Source of the DNA: Gracilimonas sp040904925
Lineage (GTDB): Bacteria; Bacteroidota; Rhodothermia; Balneolales; Balneolaceae
Length of the DNA stretch: 64,000 nt
Assembly (NCBI GenBank): GCA_040904925.1
Contig: JBBDSP010000011.1
Coordinates: 62,001-126,000 of the forward strand
Reading direction: 5' to 3'
Both the position numbers and the translations under genes were made by a program. Numbering within the stretch: the stretch's first letter is position 1; every line of letters begins with the position of its first letter. The notes below the pieces were generated by a model, which saw only the letters and a list, made by a program, of their open reading frames with translations, was not told the origin of the DNA and ran no database searches. Below, piece by piece: positions 43,913-51,844 of this stretch.

Positions 43913-44992
43913 TTACTCTTCTGCTAATTCATTCAGCTTTTCAAGATTATCCTGAACGCGGAGCGCTTCAATAGCTTCATCGATCCCGCCTTTCATGATG
44001 TTATCCAGATCATAAAGGGTTAAGTTTATACGGTGATCAGTAAATCTTCCCTGAGGGAAATTGTAGGTTCGTATCTTAGCGGAACGGTCACCCGTTGAGA
44101 TCTGGCTTTTTCGATCGGCAGCTCTCTCCTTCTGTTTCTGCTCAAGCTCAATATCGTACATTTTAGCCCGAAGCATCGTCATTGCCTTTTCTTTATTCTG
44201 ATGCTGAGAACGCTCTTCCTGACATTCCACCACAATCCCTGTCGGCTCATGAGTAAGCCGGATTGCCGAATCAGTTTTATTCACATGCTGTCCTCCGGCT
44301 CCACTGGCTCGGAATGTATCTACTCTTATATCAGCTGTGTTAATATGTACATCCACTTCTTCCACTTCGGGCAAAACAGCGACCGTGGCTGCCGAAGTAT
44401 GAACGCGACCCTGACTTTCCGTTTCAGGCACCCGCTGCACGCGATGAACCCCGCTTTCATATTTCATCTTCCCGAAAACCTCATCCCCTTCCAGCGAAAA
44501 TACGATCTCTTTATATCCCCCTTTTTCGGAATGGTTAATACTCATGATACTCATCTTCCAACTCATCTTATCCGCATAGCGACGGTACATTTCGAAAAGA
44601 TCACCGGCAAAAATTGCAGCTTCATCGCCTCCGGTTCCTGCGCGGACTTCAACGATCGCATTCTTGGAATCTTCGGGATCTTTTGGAATCAGCTTCATCT
44701 TAATAGCTTCTTCCAATTCAATCAGCTCTTGCTTAATCTCCTTATTCTCATCCCGAGCCATTTCAGTGATCTCGGCATCCTCATTCATTTCAATGAGTTC
44801 CTTATTCCCCTTTTGCCGGTCTGTGAGATTCATCCAGGTATCGTAATCCTCTACCAGTTCCTCCAGATCACTTCTCTCTTTGGTAAGGGTAGTATATTTA
44901 TCAGGATCATCGAAAACCGCCGGATCGCTCATAGCAGCATTCACTTCTTCGAATCTTGATTTAATTTGCTTTAGCTTTTCTTCAATATCCAT
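43913..44992 (-). CDS. prfA: Peptide chain release factor 1
   Basis: 359 aa from ATG 44992, the family's usual length. The upstream ATG 45034 would add 14 residues not seen in the family, and the duplicated fragment at 47294-47410 ends exactly at the 44992 start. It terminates translation at UAA and UAG. Motifs: the GGQ loop in ASGAGGQHVNKTDSA, the stop-codon recognition stretch with a PxT-like PET (VPETESQGRVHTS), and the GGDEAAIFAGDLFEMY domain-2 segment. It is monocistronic, with terminators on both sides. Confidence 0.96.
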   Translation of the reverse strand: MDIEEKLKQIKSRFEEVNAAMSDPAVFDDPDKYTTLTKERSDLEELVEDYDTWMNLTDRQKGNKELIEMNEDAEITEMARDENKEIKQELIELEEAIKMKLIPKDPEDSKNAIVEVRAGTGGDEAAIFAGDLFEMYRRYADKMSWKMSIMSINHSEKGGYKEIVFSLEGDEVFGKMKYESGVHRVQRVPETESQGRVHTSAATVAVLPEVEEVDVHINTADIRVDTFRASGAGGQHVNKTDSAIRLTHEPTGIVVECQEERSQHQNKEKAMTMLRAKMYDIELEQKQKERAADRKSQISTGDRSAKIRTYNFPQGRFTDHRINLTLYDLDNIMKGGIDEAIEALRVQDNLEKLNELAEE

Positions 44993-45048
44993 ATTTCGGG
45001 CTGATTTTTTCGATTCCGAAATTACGGAATTCATTGGTGTATTGATAT

Positions 45049-45085
45049 AAAAAAAGCCAATCCAAATTAATGGATCGGCTTTTTG
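45049..45085 (-). terminator. Terminator of the 657-aa lipoprotein gene
   Basis: AAAGCCgATCCA / TGGATtGGCTTT hairpin with loop TTAATT, followed on the minus strand by T-rich sequence. It lies 26 nt after the stop at 45111. Confidence 0.85.
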
Positions 45086-45110
45086 TGTCTACGGATTATT
45101 TTTCTTCTTT

Positions 45111-47084
45111 TTACTGAATAATAGCAGCGTCGTCATTGCCATCTTTAGAAACACCGTTGCCAGCCAGATCTACGATATTCTCGCTTAACACAACTTCATC
45201 AATGTTAACATCAATTGCTGCATCTGGAACTTCCAGCCTGATGATGTAATTGTCAAAGTCATATGAGTCAACGATCACATCGTTAATCCCTTTGGTCTGC
45301 TGATTGTTATCCCTGAAAATATAATTGTCAGGATTGAACAACGCTCCGCCTGATGACTGAAACCGCATGGGCTCACTTAATTCAATATCGATATAAGCGT
45401 TACCGGCTGGGGCACCTATTGTAGTATAATTAGCCGCTATAACTCTTGGGCCCATGACGTCACTTATTGTGATGACATCACTAAAGTCACTTCTTCGCAG
45501 ATTAACACTTACAGCCCTGACTTTATAACTTACTTCAATATACTCATCATAGCTTACCCCACCGGATCGAGATTGAACCAATAATCCGGTAGTGGTATTC
45601 ACGATAATCTGATCCGCAAACCAATCATCAACCGTTTGTATTCTTGTGAAGTTATCATCCCCTACTTTTTGGTAAACTTCCAGATAGGCTACTTCAACCA
45701 CACTTTCATCGACAACGCTGATAAGTTCTATAGCGGTTCCAGTATAATCCACTTCCTGATTGTAGTTGGCGAACAATTGCGGAACACTTGGAACTTCCGT
45801 ATTCCCTTCAGTTGCAAAACTGACCGTAACCGCATCGTTCATACTTGAATATGGGTAGTCAACGCCAAAGACAAGTGTATTACCCTGCGCATCGGTAAAA
45901 TTCGATACTGCAGGAGCAACATCAAATAAAAATTCAAAACCATCAGGTAACTCTTCTATTACATTAACAGTCAGGCGGTCAAAGCTTTCATTCCATTCAG
46001 CTGATAATTCATACTCAGCTCCGATTTTTGCACGTGTGTTAGTCGCAGTCAGAGACATGTCATCAATCATCGTTCCACTTTGCAGCCCAAATTCAAATTC
46101 AGTAGAAGTATAAGGCGTTTGTTTAACGGGCTTGTTGAAATACATTTCAAACATAACCTCATCTGGATTTACTAAGCTTCCATTTTCAACTGAAACATCT
46201 GATATATAAAAACTCGATGTTGAATTAGTGGCAGTTACAGAAATATTTCCCACATCTTTCACTGCCGACTCCCCATTAGCTGAGGCAAGAAGTTCATACG
46301 TAGGTGTTTTCATATTTACCCGGTTATCTTCATCTATTTCCTTGACTATTCTCAAATAAACATCTGCTCCTTCATCCAAACTATTTAAAGTAAAAGATCC
46401 ATCACTCCCGGTATCTCCGGTTTGTATGAGGATGTCATCTGATGAATCAAACCCTTCGTAACCATCTTCGAGAAAGGCTTGTACGGTGGCATTTGCAACC
46501 GGTTCATTGGTAGTATTGGTTATCACTTTTCCAGTAATAGCTGAGTTTAACTTTCCTACTGGAATTACAACACTAGATACCAACTCATCGGCAGCTCCCG
46601 CTCCTCCGGCTAAACCACCGGCAGTTGCAAAATTTAGCCTGATATCATCAAATAGCATTTTGGACCGATACCCTTCCAGACCGGACATATCAAGCATCAA
46701 TGAATAAGGGAAATTGGATGAGCTGCCCAAACTTATATCCAGATCGTCTTCTTCCAAGTCCATCGAAAATCCGCCGCCGCTTCCGTTCACCGGAATATCT
46801 TTAAAAATAAACCGACCTGAATCATCTGTAGACCGCACGTATTGTTCTTCATCCTCCGTATCAGGATTGGCATAAGTTAATGTTACCTCAACACTGCTTA
46901 GAGGTTCCCCTGTAGATTTATCAACAATTATTCCCGTTATGCTGCCTTTGGGTTCCATCGTATCTATGCTTACTGTATTGTCCTTGCATCCATATAGTAC
47001 GAATGAAGCCAAAACACAGACTCCAATTAACCCGATTGTACCCTTCGAAGCTAATTCCCCGAATTTTTTTATTAAATAGTTCAT
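45111..47084 (-). CDS. Large lipoprotein with carboxypeptidase-regulatory-like and Ig-like domains
   Basis: 657 aa. Lipoprotein signal with lipobox FVLYGC (Cys 33), after a long n-region. Two carboxypeptidase-regulatory/CNA-like beta-sandwich modules: about 45-115 (SITGIIVDKSTGEPLSSVEV) and about 180-280 (AITGKVITNTTNEPVANATV). Further beta-sandwich (bacterial Ig-like) modules fill the C-terminal half. No catalytic motif. It is probably a surface-exposed adhesion or matrix protein. The repeated upstream element (47206-47293) lies about 120 bp before the start. Confidence 0.8.
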   Translation of the reverse strand: MNYLIKKFGELASKGTIGLIGVCVLASFVLYGCKDNTVSIDTMEPKGSITGIIVDKSTGEPLSSVEVTLTYANPDTEDEEQYVRSTDDSGRFIFKDIPVNGSGGGFSMDLEEDDLDISLGSSSNFPYSLMLDMSGLEGYRSKMLFDDIRLNFATAGGLAGGAGAADELVSSVVIPVGKLNSAITGKVITNTTNEPVANATVQAFLEDGYEGFDSSDDILIQTGDTGSDGSFTLNSLDEGADVYLRIVKEIDEDNRVNMKTPTYELLASANGESAVKDVGNISVTATNSTSSFYISDVSVENGSLVNPDEVMFEMYFNKPVKQTPYTSTEFEFGLQSGTMIDDMSLTATNTRAKIGAEYELSAEWNESFDRLTVNVIEELPDGFEFLFDVAPAVSNFTDAQGNTLVFGVDYPYSSMNDAVTVSFATEGNTEVPSVPQLFANYNQEVDYTGTAIELISVVDESVVEVAYLEVYQKVGDDNFTRIQTVDDWFADQIIVNTTTGLLVQSRSGGVSYDEYIEVSYKVRAVSVNLRRSDFSDVITISDVMGPRVIAANYTTIGAPAGNAYIDIELSEPMRFQSSGGALFNPDNYIFRDNNQQTKGINDVIVDSYDFDNYIIRLEVPDAAIDVNIDEVVLSENIVDLAGNGVSKDGNDDAAIIQ

Positions 47085-47205
47085 AAAAGTATTTTTGATT
47101 TTTTAATTATAGTTTAAATCTGTTTCATAAGAATGAATCCCTTAAATCAGAAGCCATTTTAGGCTTTAATAGGTTATTAACATTTAACCTGAAAATCACC
47201 ACATA

Positions 47206-47293
47206 AATATGTGGTTTCGCCTAAATTCTATATGCAGCAATAATAAAAGCCTTTGTTTTCAGAAATCCATGATTAAGGTTGGGTATTTTAGTG
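47206..47293 (-). promoter_or_regulatory. Repeated upstream element, copy E1
   Basis: On the minus strand it begins CACTAAAATACCCAACCTTA then ATCAT, and ends with the palindrome ACCACATAAATATGTGGT. It matches copy E2 (49333-49419) at both ends, with a diverged middle. It lies upstream of the 657-aa lipoprotein gene. Its far end joins directly to the prfA fragment at 47294. Confidence 0.6.
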
Positions 47294-47410
47294 CTCTTTG
47301 GTAAGGGCAGTATATTTATCGGTATTATCGAACACCGCAGGGTCACTCATAGCGGCATTCACTTCTTCGAACCTTGATTTAATTTGCTTTAGCTTTTCTT
47401 CAATGTCTAT
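47294..47410 (-). pseudogene. Fragment of prfA (first 39 codons), non-functional
   Basis: 117 nt aligned without gaps to 44876-44992 of prfA, with 105 identical bases by my count (12 differences). The start codon is changed from ATG to ATA, and the frame ends at CAC TAA immediately after the match. Seven of the 12 differences are synonymous, so most divergence seems to have arisen while the sequence still encoded a working protein. Nothing else of prfA is present. Confidence 0.85.
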
Positions 47411-47546
47411 GTACTCTACTCAAATTAATTAGGCAACAAAAGTAAGGAATTTGGGAGTAGATTGATAGATGGAAAGAAATTCAATAAAATCTAGTACATA
47501 GTAAAATAAAGAATTTTGGATATGATCCTCACACTGACCTACATCG

Positions 47547-48134
47547 TCAAAAATGCACGCTTAAAATAACCTGCCCCACATTTACAAGGTCCACTTCAAC
47601 CCATGTTTCGGAATCAATGGGATTAAAAGTATTTGGGTTTTTATAGTATTTTACTTTGAACAAGAAACCTGGTTCTGTAGATAACGAGAAATGTTCATTT
47701 ATATAATGAATAATGCCTAAAAAAGAACCCGCACCTACCATATAATTTTTTCTATCACTGCTTGAGAATTTCTCATAACCAGCTAAAAGATCTCCTCCTG
47801 TATAGAATTTCCACTTGCCACTTTCTTTGAAAATTTTATCTACTCCAACTCTCAAATTTATATTGAGCTGCCCTTTACCACTAGTATTCATTCGATAATT
47901 GAACCCTGTTCTTAAAGCGGTTGAGGAATTGAATTTATATCGATAGTATAGTTTATAGTTTTCTGCAGAGTTTTTTTCAAAAAGCCTGATAGTTTCAAAA
48001 GCGTTGAATCCCAGTTGATGCTTATTAAAAGAAACAGAAGTATCCGCTTGTTGTGCAGATACTTCTGTATTAATCAAACTACCTAAAACAAATAAGTAAA
48101 AGTAAATTGTACTGAGTTTCAAAAATCTATCCAA
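47547..48134 (-). CDS. Predicted outer-membrane beta-barrel protein, unknown function
   Basis: 195 aa. Signal peptide ending SAQQ near 29. The rest alternates polar and hydrophobic residues typical of a small 8- to 10-strand barrel (for instance YKLYYRYKFNSSTALRTGFN and KFYTGGDLLAGYEKF), ending in HF. Its start overlaps the 3' end of the upstream lipoprotein gene by 16 nt, so the two form one operon. I do not recognise a family. Confidence 0.65.
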   Translation of the reverse strand: MDRFLKLSTIYFYLFVLGSLINTEVSAQQADTSVSFNKHQLGFNAFETIRLFEKNSAENYKLYYRYKFNSSTALRTGFNYRMNTSGKGQLNINLRVGVDKIFKESGKWKFYTGGDLLAGYEKFSSSDRKNYMVGAGSFLGIIHYINEHFSLSTEPGFLFKVKYYKNPNTFNPIDSETWVEVDLVNVGQVILSVHF

Positions 48135-49231
48135 TCACCTGTGAATGAGTAAAAAACGGTTTCCAGCTGATCCAGGAAGTCTTCATAATACCTGCTTGAA
48201 GATTCAGATGAGCCATCTTTATAAACAATCATGATATCTTCTTCTACTTCAGAATATTCCAGTTCACCAATAAGTACTTCTTTGAATAAAACTTCGGCAG
48301 TTACCAATGAATTGATCTGGTTTTCAGATGGGTCATTCAATGAAAATAAGGTACCTGAGTCGATATCAAATTGAACAGTTAAGTCGCTGGTGAGTTTAAT
48401 TAAACCCTTTATCTTTTCAATATCTTCCTCTTCCAGGTTATCATAGTTGTCATGAGCTAACTCAACTTCCAGTTGGAAGCCTGTTACCACATCTTCTCCG
48501 TTCAGAACCCCTATATCTAAAGCGTAATTTGTGCTGCTATTTTTACTATATGAAACGGTATGTGTAAATGGACTCATCATTAAACTCAAATCAATGGCAG
48601 TAGGTAGAGGGAGGTCCGGATCATTTGAATATAGAAGTTTATTCAGGTCAAAGTGGAAAATTGCCTCACCATCTTGCTCCACAAGAATATCAATTTTGTT
48701 TGGGAGATAATAACTCTCTCCTTCCAGATTTACTGAAACATCGGAAAAGTCTGAAATCGTTAGCGTAAGATCATTACTCGATTTGTTCTCCGAAGAAGGA
48801 AATTCAAGCACTATATTATTCGAGGATGAAGCTTTTGACCAATTTTCGTTAGAAATATTATATACATAAACCCCTGAATGTGTATTGAAGTCAAACCTAT
48901 AATTATCTTCAATTGATTGAGTATCTACAAAATCTTCCAGTCCGGCAAATACATCCTCTACCCAATCATCTGAAGAAAATTCACCGGAACTTGCCCCAAC
49001 AAAAGTCTCAAGTGTACTGAGGAATTTACCATTTTCTAAATCTCTGAGTAATGCAATTGTATTATCTAACGAGTTTTCGATGTTTATTTTATCCTCTGCT
49101 ACTGTTGTCTCCTCTGTTATCGGGTCTTCAGGATCTTGTTCATTAGAATTGCTATCTGTTGAGGTTTCACCACAGGAAAAAAATACTCCCATACTAAAAA
49201 TAAGTAGTCCAAAAATTATATTTCTTTTCAT
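48119..49231 (-). CDS. Lipoprotein of unknown function
   Basis: 370 aa. Signal with lipobox FFSC, Cys 20, followed by an acidic low-complexity linker (SNSNEQDPEDPITEETT). The remainder is acidic and mixed alpha/beta with no recognised domain. It is translated ahead of, and overlaps, the barrel-type gene. The E2 upstream element lies about 100 bp before its start, as E1 does for the 657-aa lipoprotein, hinting at co-regulation. Confidence 0.7.
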   Translation of the reverse strand: MKRNIIFGLLIFSMGVFFSCGETSTDSNSNEQDPEDPITEETTVAEDKINIENSLDNTIALLRDLENGKFLSTLETFVGASSGEFSSDDWVEDVFAGLEDFVDTQSIEDNYRFDFNTHSGVYVYNISNENWSKASSSNNIVLEFPSSENKSSNDLTLTISDFSDVSVNLEGESYYLPNKIDILVEQDGEAIFHFDLNKLLYSNDPDLPLPTAIDLSLMMSPFTHTVSYSKNSSTNYALDIGVLNGEDVVTGFQLEVELAHDNYDNLEEEDIEKIKGLIKLTSDLTVQFDIDSGTLFSLNDPSENQINSLVTAEVLFKEVLIGELEYSEVEEDIMIVYKDGSSESSSRYYEDFLDQLETVFYSFTGDWIDF

Positions 49232-49332
49232 TTTCTGTTCATTTATTGATTTTAAAAAAATTACCTTGGTTTATCTTCCTTGGCTTTAATTGGTATTAAG
49301 ATGAAATATTCAATAAGATAATGCACTGCATG

Positions 49333-49419
49333 AATATGTGGTTCTTTTCCTTATTATGTTTTTTAAAAGAAAAGCATCTGTTTTCCCAAATGAATGATTA
49401 AGGTTGGGTATTTTTAGTG
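49333..49419 (-). promoter_or_regulatory. Repeated upstream element, copy E2
   Basis: Shares CACTAAAAATACCCAACCTT then AATCAT, GAAAACA and AACCACATATT with E1. It lies upstream of the 370-aa lipoprotein gene. The adjoining DNA at 49420-49479 is an inverted repeat serving the LuxR-cluster 3' end. Confidence 0.6.
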
Positions 49420-49479
49420 ATAGTTGAGAGTTGATAGGTGATTTTGCCTCTGTCAACTATCACCCTATCAACTATCAAA
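49420..49479 (-). terminator. Inverted repeat at the 3' end of the LuxR cluster
   Basis: TGATAGTTGAGAGTTGATAG and its near-complement CTATCAACTATCA flank GTGATTTTGCCTCTGT. It spans the last codons of the 49475 gene and the DNA beyond. A related repeat lies at 49868-49918. Confidence 0.55.
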
Positions 49480-49768
49480 ACGAGATAAGTCCAAAGGCGA
49501 TGGCGAATTTTATGTAATCGGATTCAGTCTGGAGGGATAGTTTTTGGGAGATGTTGGCCCGTAATTCTTCATATTCCACTTCAGAAATACCAAGACTGCT
49601 GACCATACCGGCATTGCCCCCCCCCTCTGAAACCAAGGTAATAAGCCGGATTTCCTTTTCCGATAACCGGTCGAATTGCGGCTGGTGTTTGATTATGTAC
49701 TCTTGTAAATGGCCTGCGTTCTTTGAACCCTCCCCCTCTCTTCCCGAACTGTAATCTCCATTTTTCAT
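49475..49768 (-). CDS. Diverged LuxR-type HTH protein with a G9 tract
   Basis: 97 aa from ATG 49768; a longer frame from 49903 would run through repeat DNA. The C-terminal part aligns with the LuxR domain of the neighbouring regulators: LSEKEIRLITLVSEGGGNAG against LTEREVEVLSLIGEGKNNPA, ending FAIAFGLISF against YALAYDLIQF. The recognition helix is altered (ISEVEYEELRANI), so DNA binding may be lost or changed. A run of nine G lies at 49617-49625 within the HTH, where a slip would shift the frame. It is fourth and last in the tandem cluster. Confidence 0.7.
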   Translation of the reverse strand: MKNGDYSSGREGEGSKNAGHLQEYIIKHQPQFDRLSEKEIRLITLVSEGGGNAGMVSSLGISEVEYEELRANISQKLSLQTESDYIKFAIAFGLISF

Positions 49769-49839
49769 TTTGATAGTCCAATCATGATTAACCCATAAAA
49801 TTAACTTATATGAATTAACGCACCTCGCAAGCCTTGCGC

Positions 49840-49918
49840 AATAATCAAGGTTGGGTATTTTTTTATTGATAGGGTGAGAGTTGATAGGGTGATTTTGCCT
49901 CAATCAACTCTCAAAATC
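49840..49918 (-). repeat. Repeated upstream element E3 with inverted repeat
   Basis: AATACCCAACCTTGATTATT on the minus strand matches E1/E2. It is preceded at 49868-49918 by an inverted repeat (TGAGAGTTGATAG / CAATCAACTCTCA) with the same GTGATTTTGCCTC loop as 49420-49479. It lies between LuxR genes 3 and 4. Confidence 0.55.
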
Positions 49919-50621
49919 TGACTAAGTCAAAGGCGATGGCATAGCGCATCAGGTCGCGGAAATTCTTAAGATCAAGTTTGCGCTTTATGTTTTTGCGATG
50001 GGTTTCTACCGTATGTCTTGACAGGTAAAGCTCTTTGGCAATTCTCGGGTTATTCTTGCCATTGGCCAACAGGGTTAATACCTCAACTTCTCTTTCCGAA
50101 AGCTGCTGAAACCGTTTAAAATGTTTCAGTTTAAACGAATCCATCTCCACAACCTGCTCCATCTTAGGCGACATATTTTCAAAATCACCGGGCCTCAGAG
50201 ATAAACAAACCACTAAACCATTTTGAAATGAGGTGGTTTTACTAAATGTTATAAGAGGTGAAAAATCTTTACAATCATGAAGCAACACATGTTGAAGAAA
50301 CGGGTAGGTCTCATGCGAATTCATATTTTCATAAATAGGCGGTAGAAATTTTGCAACATTTGAAAGCGTGTCGGGATGCAGGTAGTTTTCCAAATACTCC
50401 ATGCCCATTTCCTTTATTTCATTATTGTGAAAACCAATTACTTCAGTCAGCTTCTTATTTACGTGTAGGACTTCTAGAGTTTTAGCGTCATTTAAATGGA
50501 CACCGAAAGGTGACTGATTTAATACCGAATCTATATCTTCTCCTTGCAAAAGTAATTTTTCAACCTGCACCGTGTAATATTCAAACCGTTCTGTTAATTC
50601 TTTATCCGTTAAATAAGGCAT
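49911..50621 (-). CDS. LuxR-family regulator with PAS-like N-domain, paralogue B
   Basis: 236 aa. Residues about 28-140 form a PAS-like sensor domain (FGVHLNDAKTLEVLHVNKKL, then IGFHNNEIKEMGMEYLENYL); residues about 168-236 are a LuxR/GerE helix-turn-helix (LSEREVEVLTLLANGKNNPR, then HTVETHRKNIKRKLDL). No receiver domain, so it is not a standard response regulator. It is nearly identical in the HTH to paralogue A at 50639, and even the short gap between the genes is similar, which indicates recent tandem duplication. Confidence 0.88.
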   Translation of the reverse strand: MPYLTDKELTERFEYYTVQVEKLLLQGEDIDSVLNQSPFGVHLNDAKTLEVLHVNKKLTEVIGFHNNEIKEMGMEYLENYLHPDTLSNVAKFLPPIYENMNSHETYPFLQHVLLHDCKDFSPLITFSKTTSFQNGLVVCLSLRPGDFENMSPKMEQVVEMDSFKLKHFKRFQQLSEREVEVLTLLANGKNNPRIAKELYLSRHTVETHRKNIKRKLDLKNFRDLMRYAIAFDLVRF

Positions 50622-50638
50622 TTATTTTCTGTAAATGA

Positions 50639-51349
50639 TTAAAATCTGACTAAATCAAAGGCAATGGCATAGCGCATCAGGTCGCGAAAATTTTGCAGAT
50701 CAAGTTTGCGCTTTATGTTTTTGCGGTGTGTTTCTACCGTATGTCTTGACAGGTAAAGCTCTTTTGCAATTTTTGGATTATTATTTCCCTTGGCCAACAA
50801 AGTTAATACCTCAACTTCTCTTTTCGAAAGCTGCTGAAACCTTTTAAAATGTTTTAGTTTAAATGAATCCATCTCCACAATCTGCTCCATCTTCGGAGAC
50901 ATATTTTCAAAGTCACCGGGTTTTAATGAAAGGCATATCACCAAATTAGAACCATAGGTTGTCGATTTTGTAAAAGTAATGAAGGGGGTGAAATCGGCAT
51001 ATTTATTCTGCCTTACATATTGTATAAAGGGAAAGGCATCCTGCTTTTTCATGTCAGAATATATCGGAGGTAAAAATTTTGAGATGTTGGCCAGCGTTTC
51101 CGGATGAAGATAATTCTCGAGGTATTCTGTCCCCATTTCCTGAATCTCATTTTCATGAAACCCTGTTACCTCTGTCAACTTATCATTGACATGCATCATT
51201 TCAAGAGTTTTAGCATTATTTAAATGTACTGCAAAAGGCACTTTCTCTACTACGGCCTTAAAGCCCTCCCCTTTAAGTAACTGATCCTCCACCTGCAGGG
51301 TATAAAATTCAAACCGCTCGGTTAATTCTTTATCCGTTAAATAAGCCAT
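50639..51349 (-). CDS. LuxR-family regulator with PAS-like N-domain, paralogue A
   Basis: 236 aa, same architecture as paralogue B: PAS-like domain (FAVHLNNAKTLEMMHVNDKL, then GFHENEIQEMGTEYLENYL), then FENMSPKMEQIVEMDSFKLK linker and a C-terminal LuxR HTH. Divergence is concentrated in the region about 95-140, the expected ligand pocket, suggesting that the two copies sense different signals but bind similar DNA. It starts 17 nt after the stop of the HTH-only gene. Confidence 0.88.
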   Translation of the reverse strand: MAYLTDKELTERFEFYTLQVEDQLLKGEGFKAVVEKVPFAVHLNNAKTLEMMHVNDKLTEVTGFHENEIQEMGTEYLENYLHPETLANISKFLPPIYSDMKKQDAFPFIQYVRQNKYADFTPFITFTKSTTYGSNLVICLSLKPGDFENMSPKMEQIVEMDSFKLKHFKRFQQLSKREVEVLTLLAKGNNNPKIAKELYLSRHTVETHRKNIKRKLDLQNFRDLMRYAIAFDLVRF

Positions 51350-51366
51350 TTATCTTCTGTAGATGA

Positions 51367-51657
51367 TTAAAATTGAATCAGGTCATAAGCCAGGGCGTAC
51401 TTTACAAAGTCAGTTTGTTTGTTCACATTTAACTTTTCCCGAATATTAGCTCTGTGATTTTGCACAGTGGTTCTTGTAATATCTAATTGCTTTGCTATAG
51501 CCGGATTATTTTTTCCTTCGCCAATTAGCGACAGAACTTCAACTTCCCGTTCTGTCAGTGAGTCAAAAGACTCCTGATTATTTTCCTTAAAGCGTTCTAA
51601 ACTTGAAAGTTGGTCCATAAATTCACGAATGGGACCTGTTGAATAAGACTTCGCCAT
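51367..51657 (-). CDS. HTH-only LuxR-family protein
   Basis: 96 aa: a short helical N-terminus (30 residues) and a complete LuxR HTH (LTEREVEVLSLIGEGKNNPA, then ITRTTVQNHRANIREKLNV). It lacks the PAS-like domain. It is the first gene of the minus-strand LuxR cluster, which reads HTH-only, A, B, diverged HTH. Stand-alone HTH proteins of this kind can act as co-regulators or dominant-negative partners of the longer paralogues. Confidence 0.85.
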   Translation of the reverse strand: MAKSYSTGPIREFMDQLSSLERFKENNQESFDSLTEREVEVLSLIGEGKNNPAIAKQLDITRTTVQNHRANIREKLNVNKQTDFVKYALAYDLIQF

Positions 51658-51844
51658 GATACAGCATTTTACGACTTCACTACTTAAATGAAATCTTCTA
51701 AATAATAGTTATTACAACACTAATAAAAGTAATCTTGTTGAAACTTTCCGTTAGAATTGGTTGAGTAATTATTATGGAGGGACGGCTCAAAACTCAAAAC
51801 TCACATAAACCAAAATATTCTTACCTTCAAAACAAAAAACTCTT

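Noticed and set aside
44201..44959. 252-codon ORF on the plus strand opposite prfA
   Set aside because: It lies fully antisense to well-conserved prfA codons, its product is rich in His/Phe/Ile with no recognisable domain, and prfA fully explains the DNA.
44993..45034. Longer prfA start at 45034
   Set aside because: Adds 14 residues not typical of release factors; the length and the edge of the duplicated fragment both support ATG 44992.
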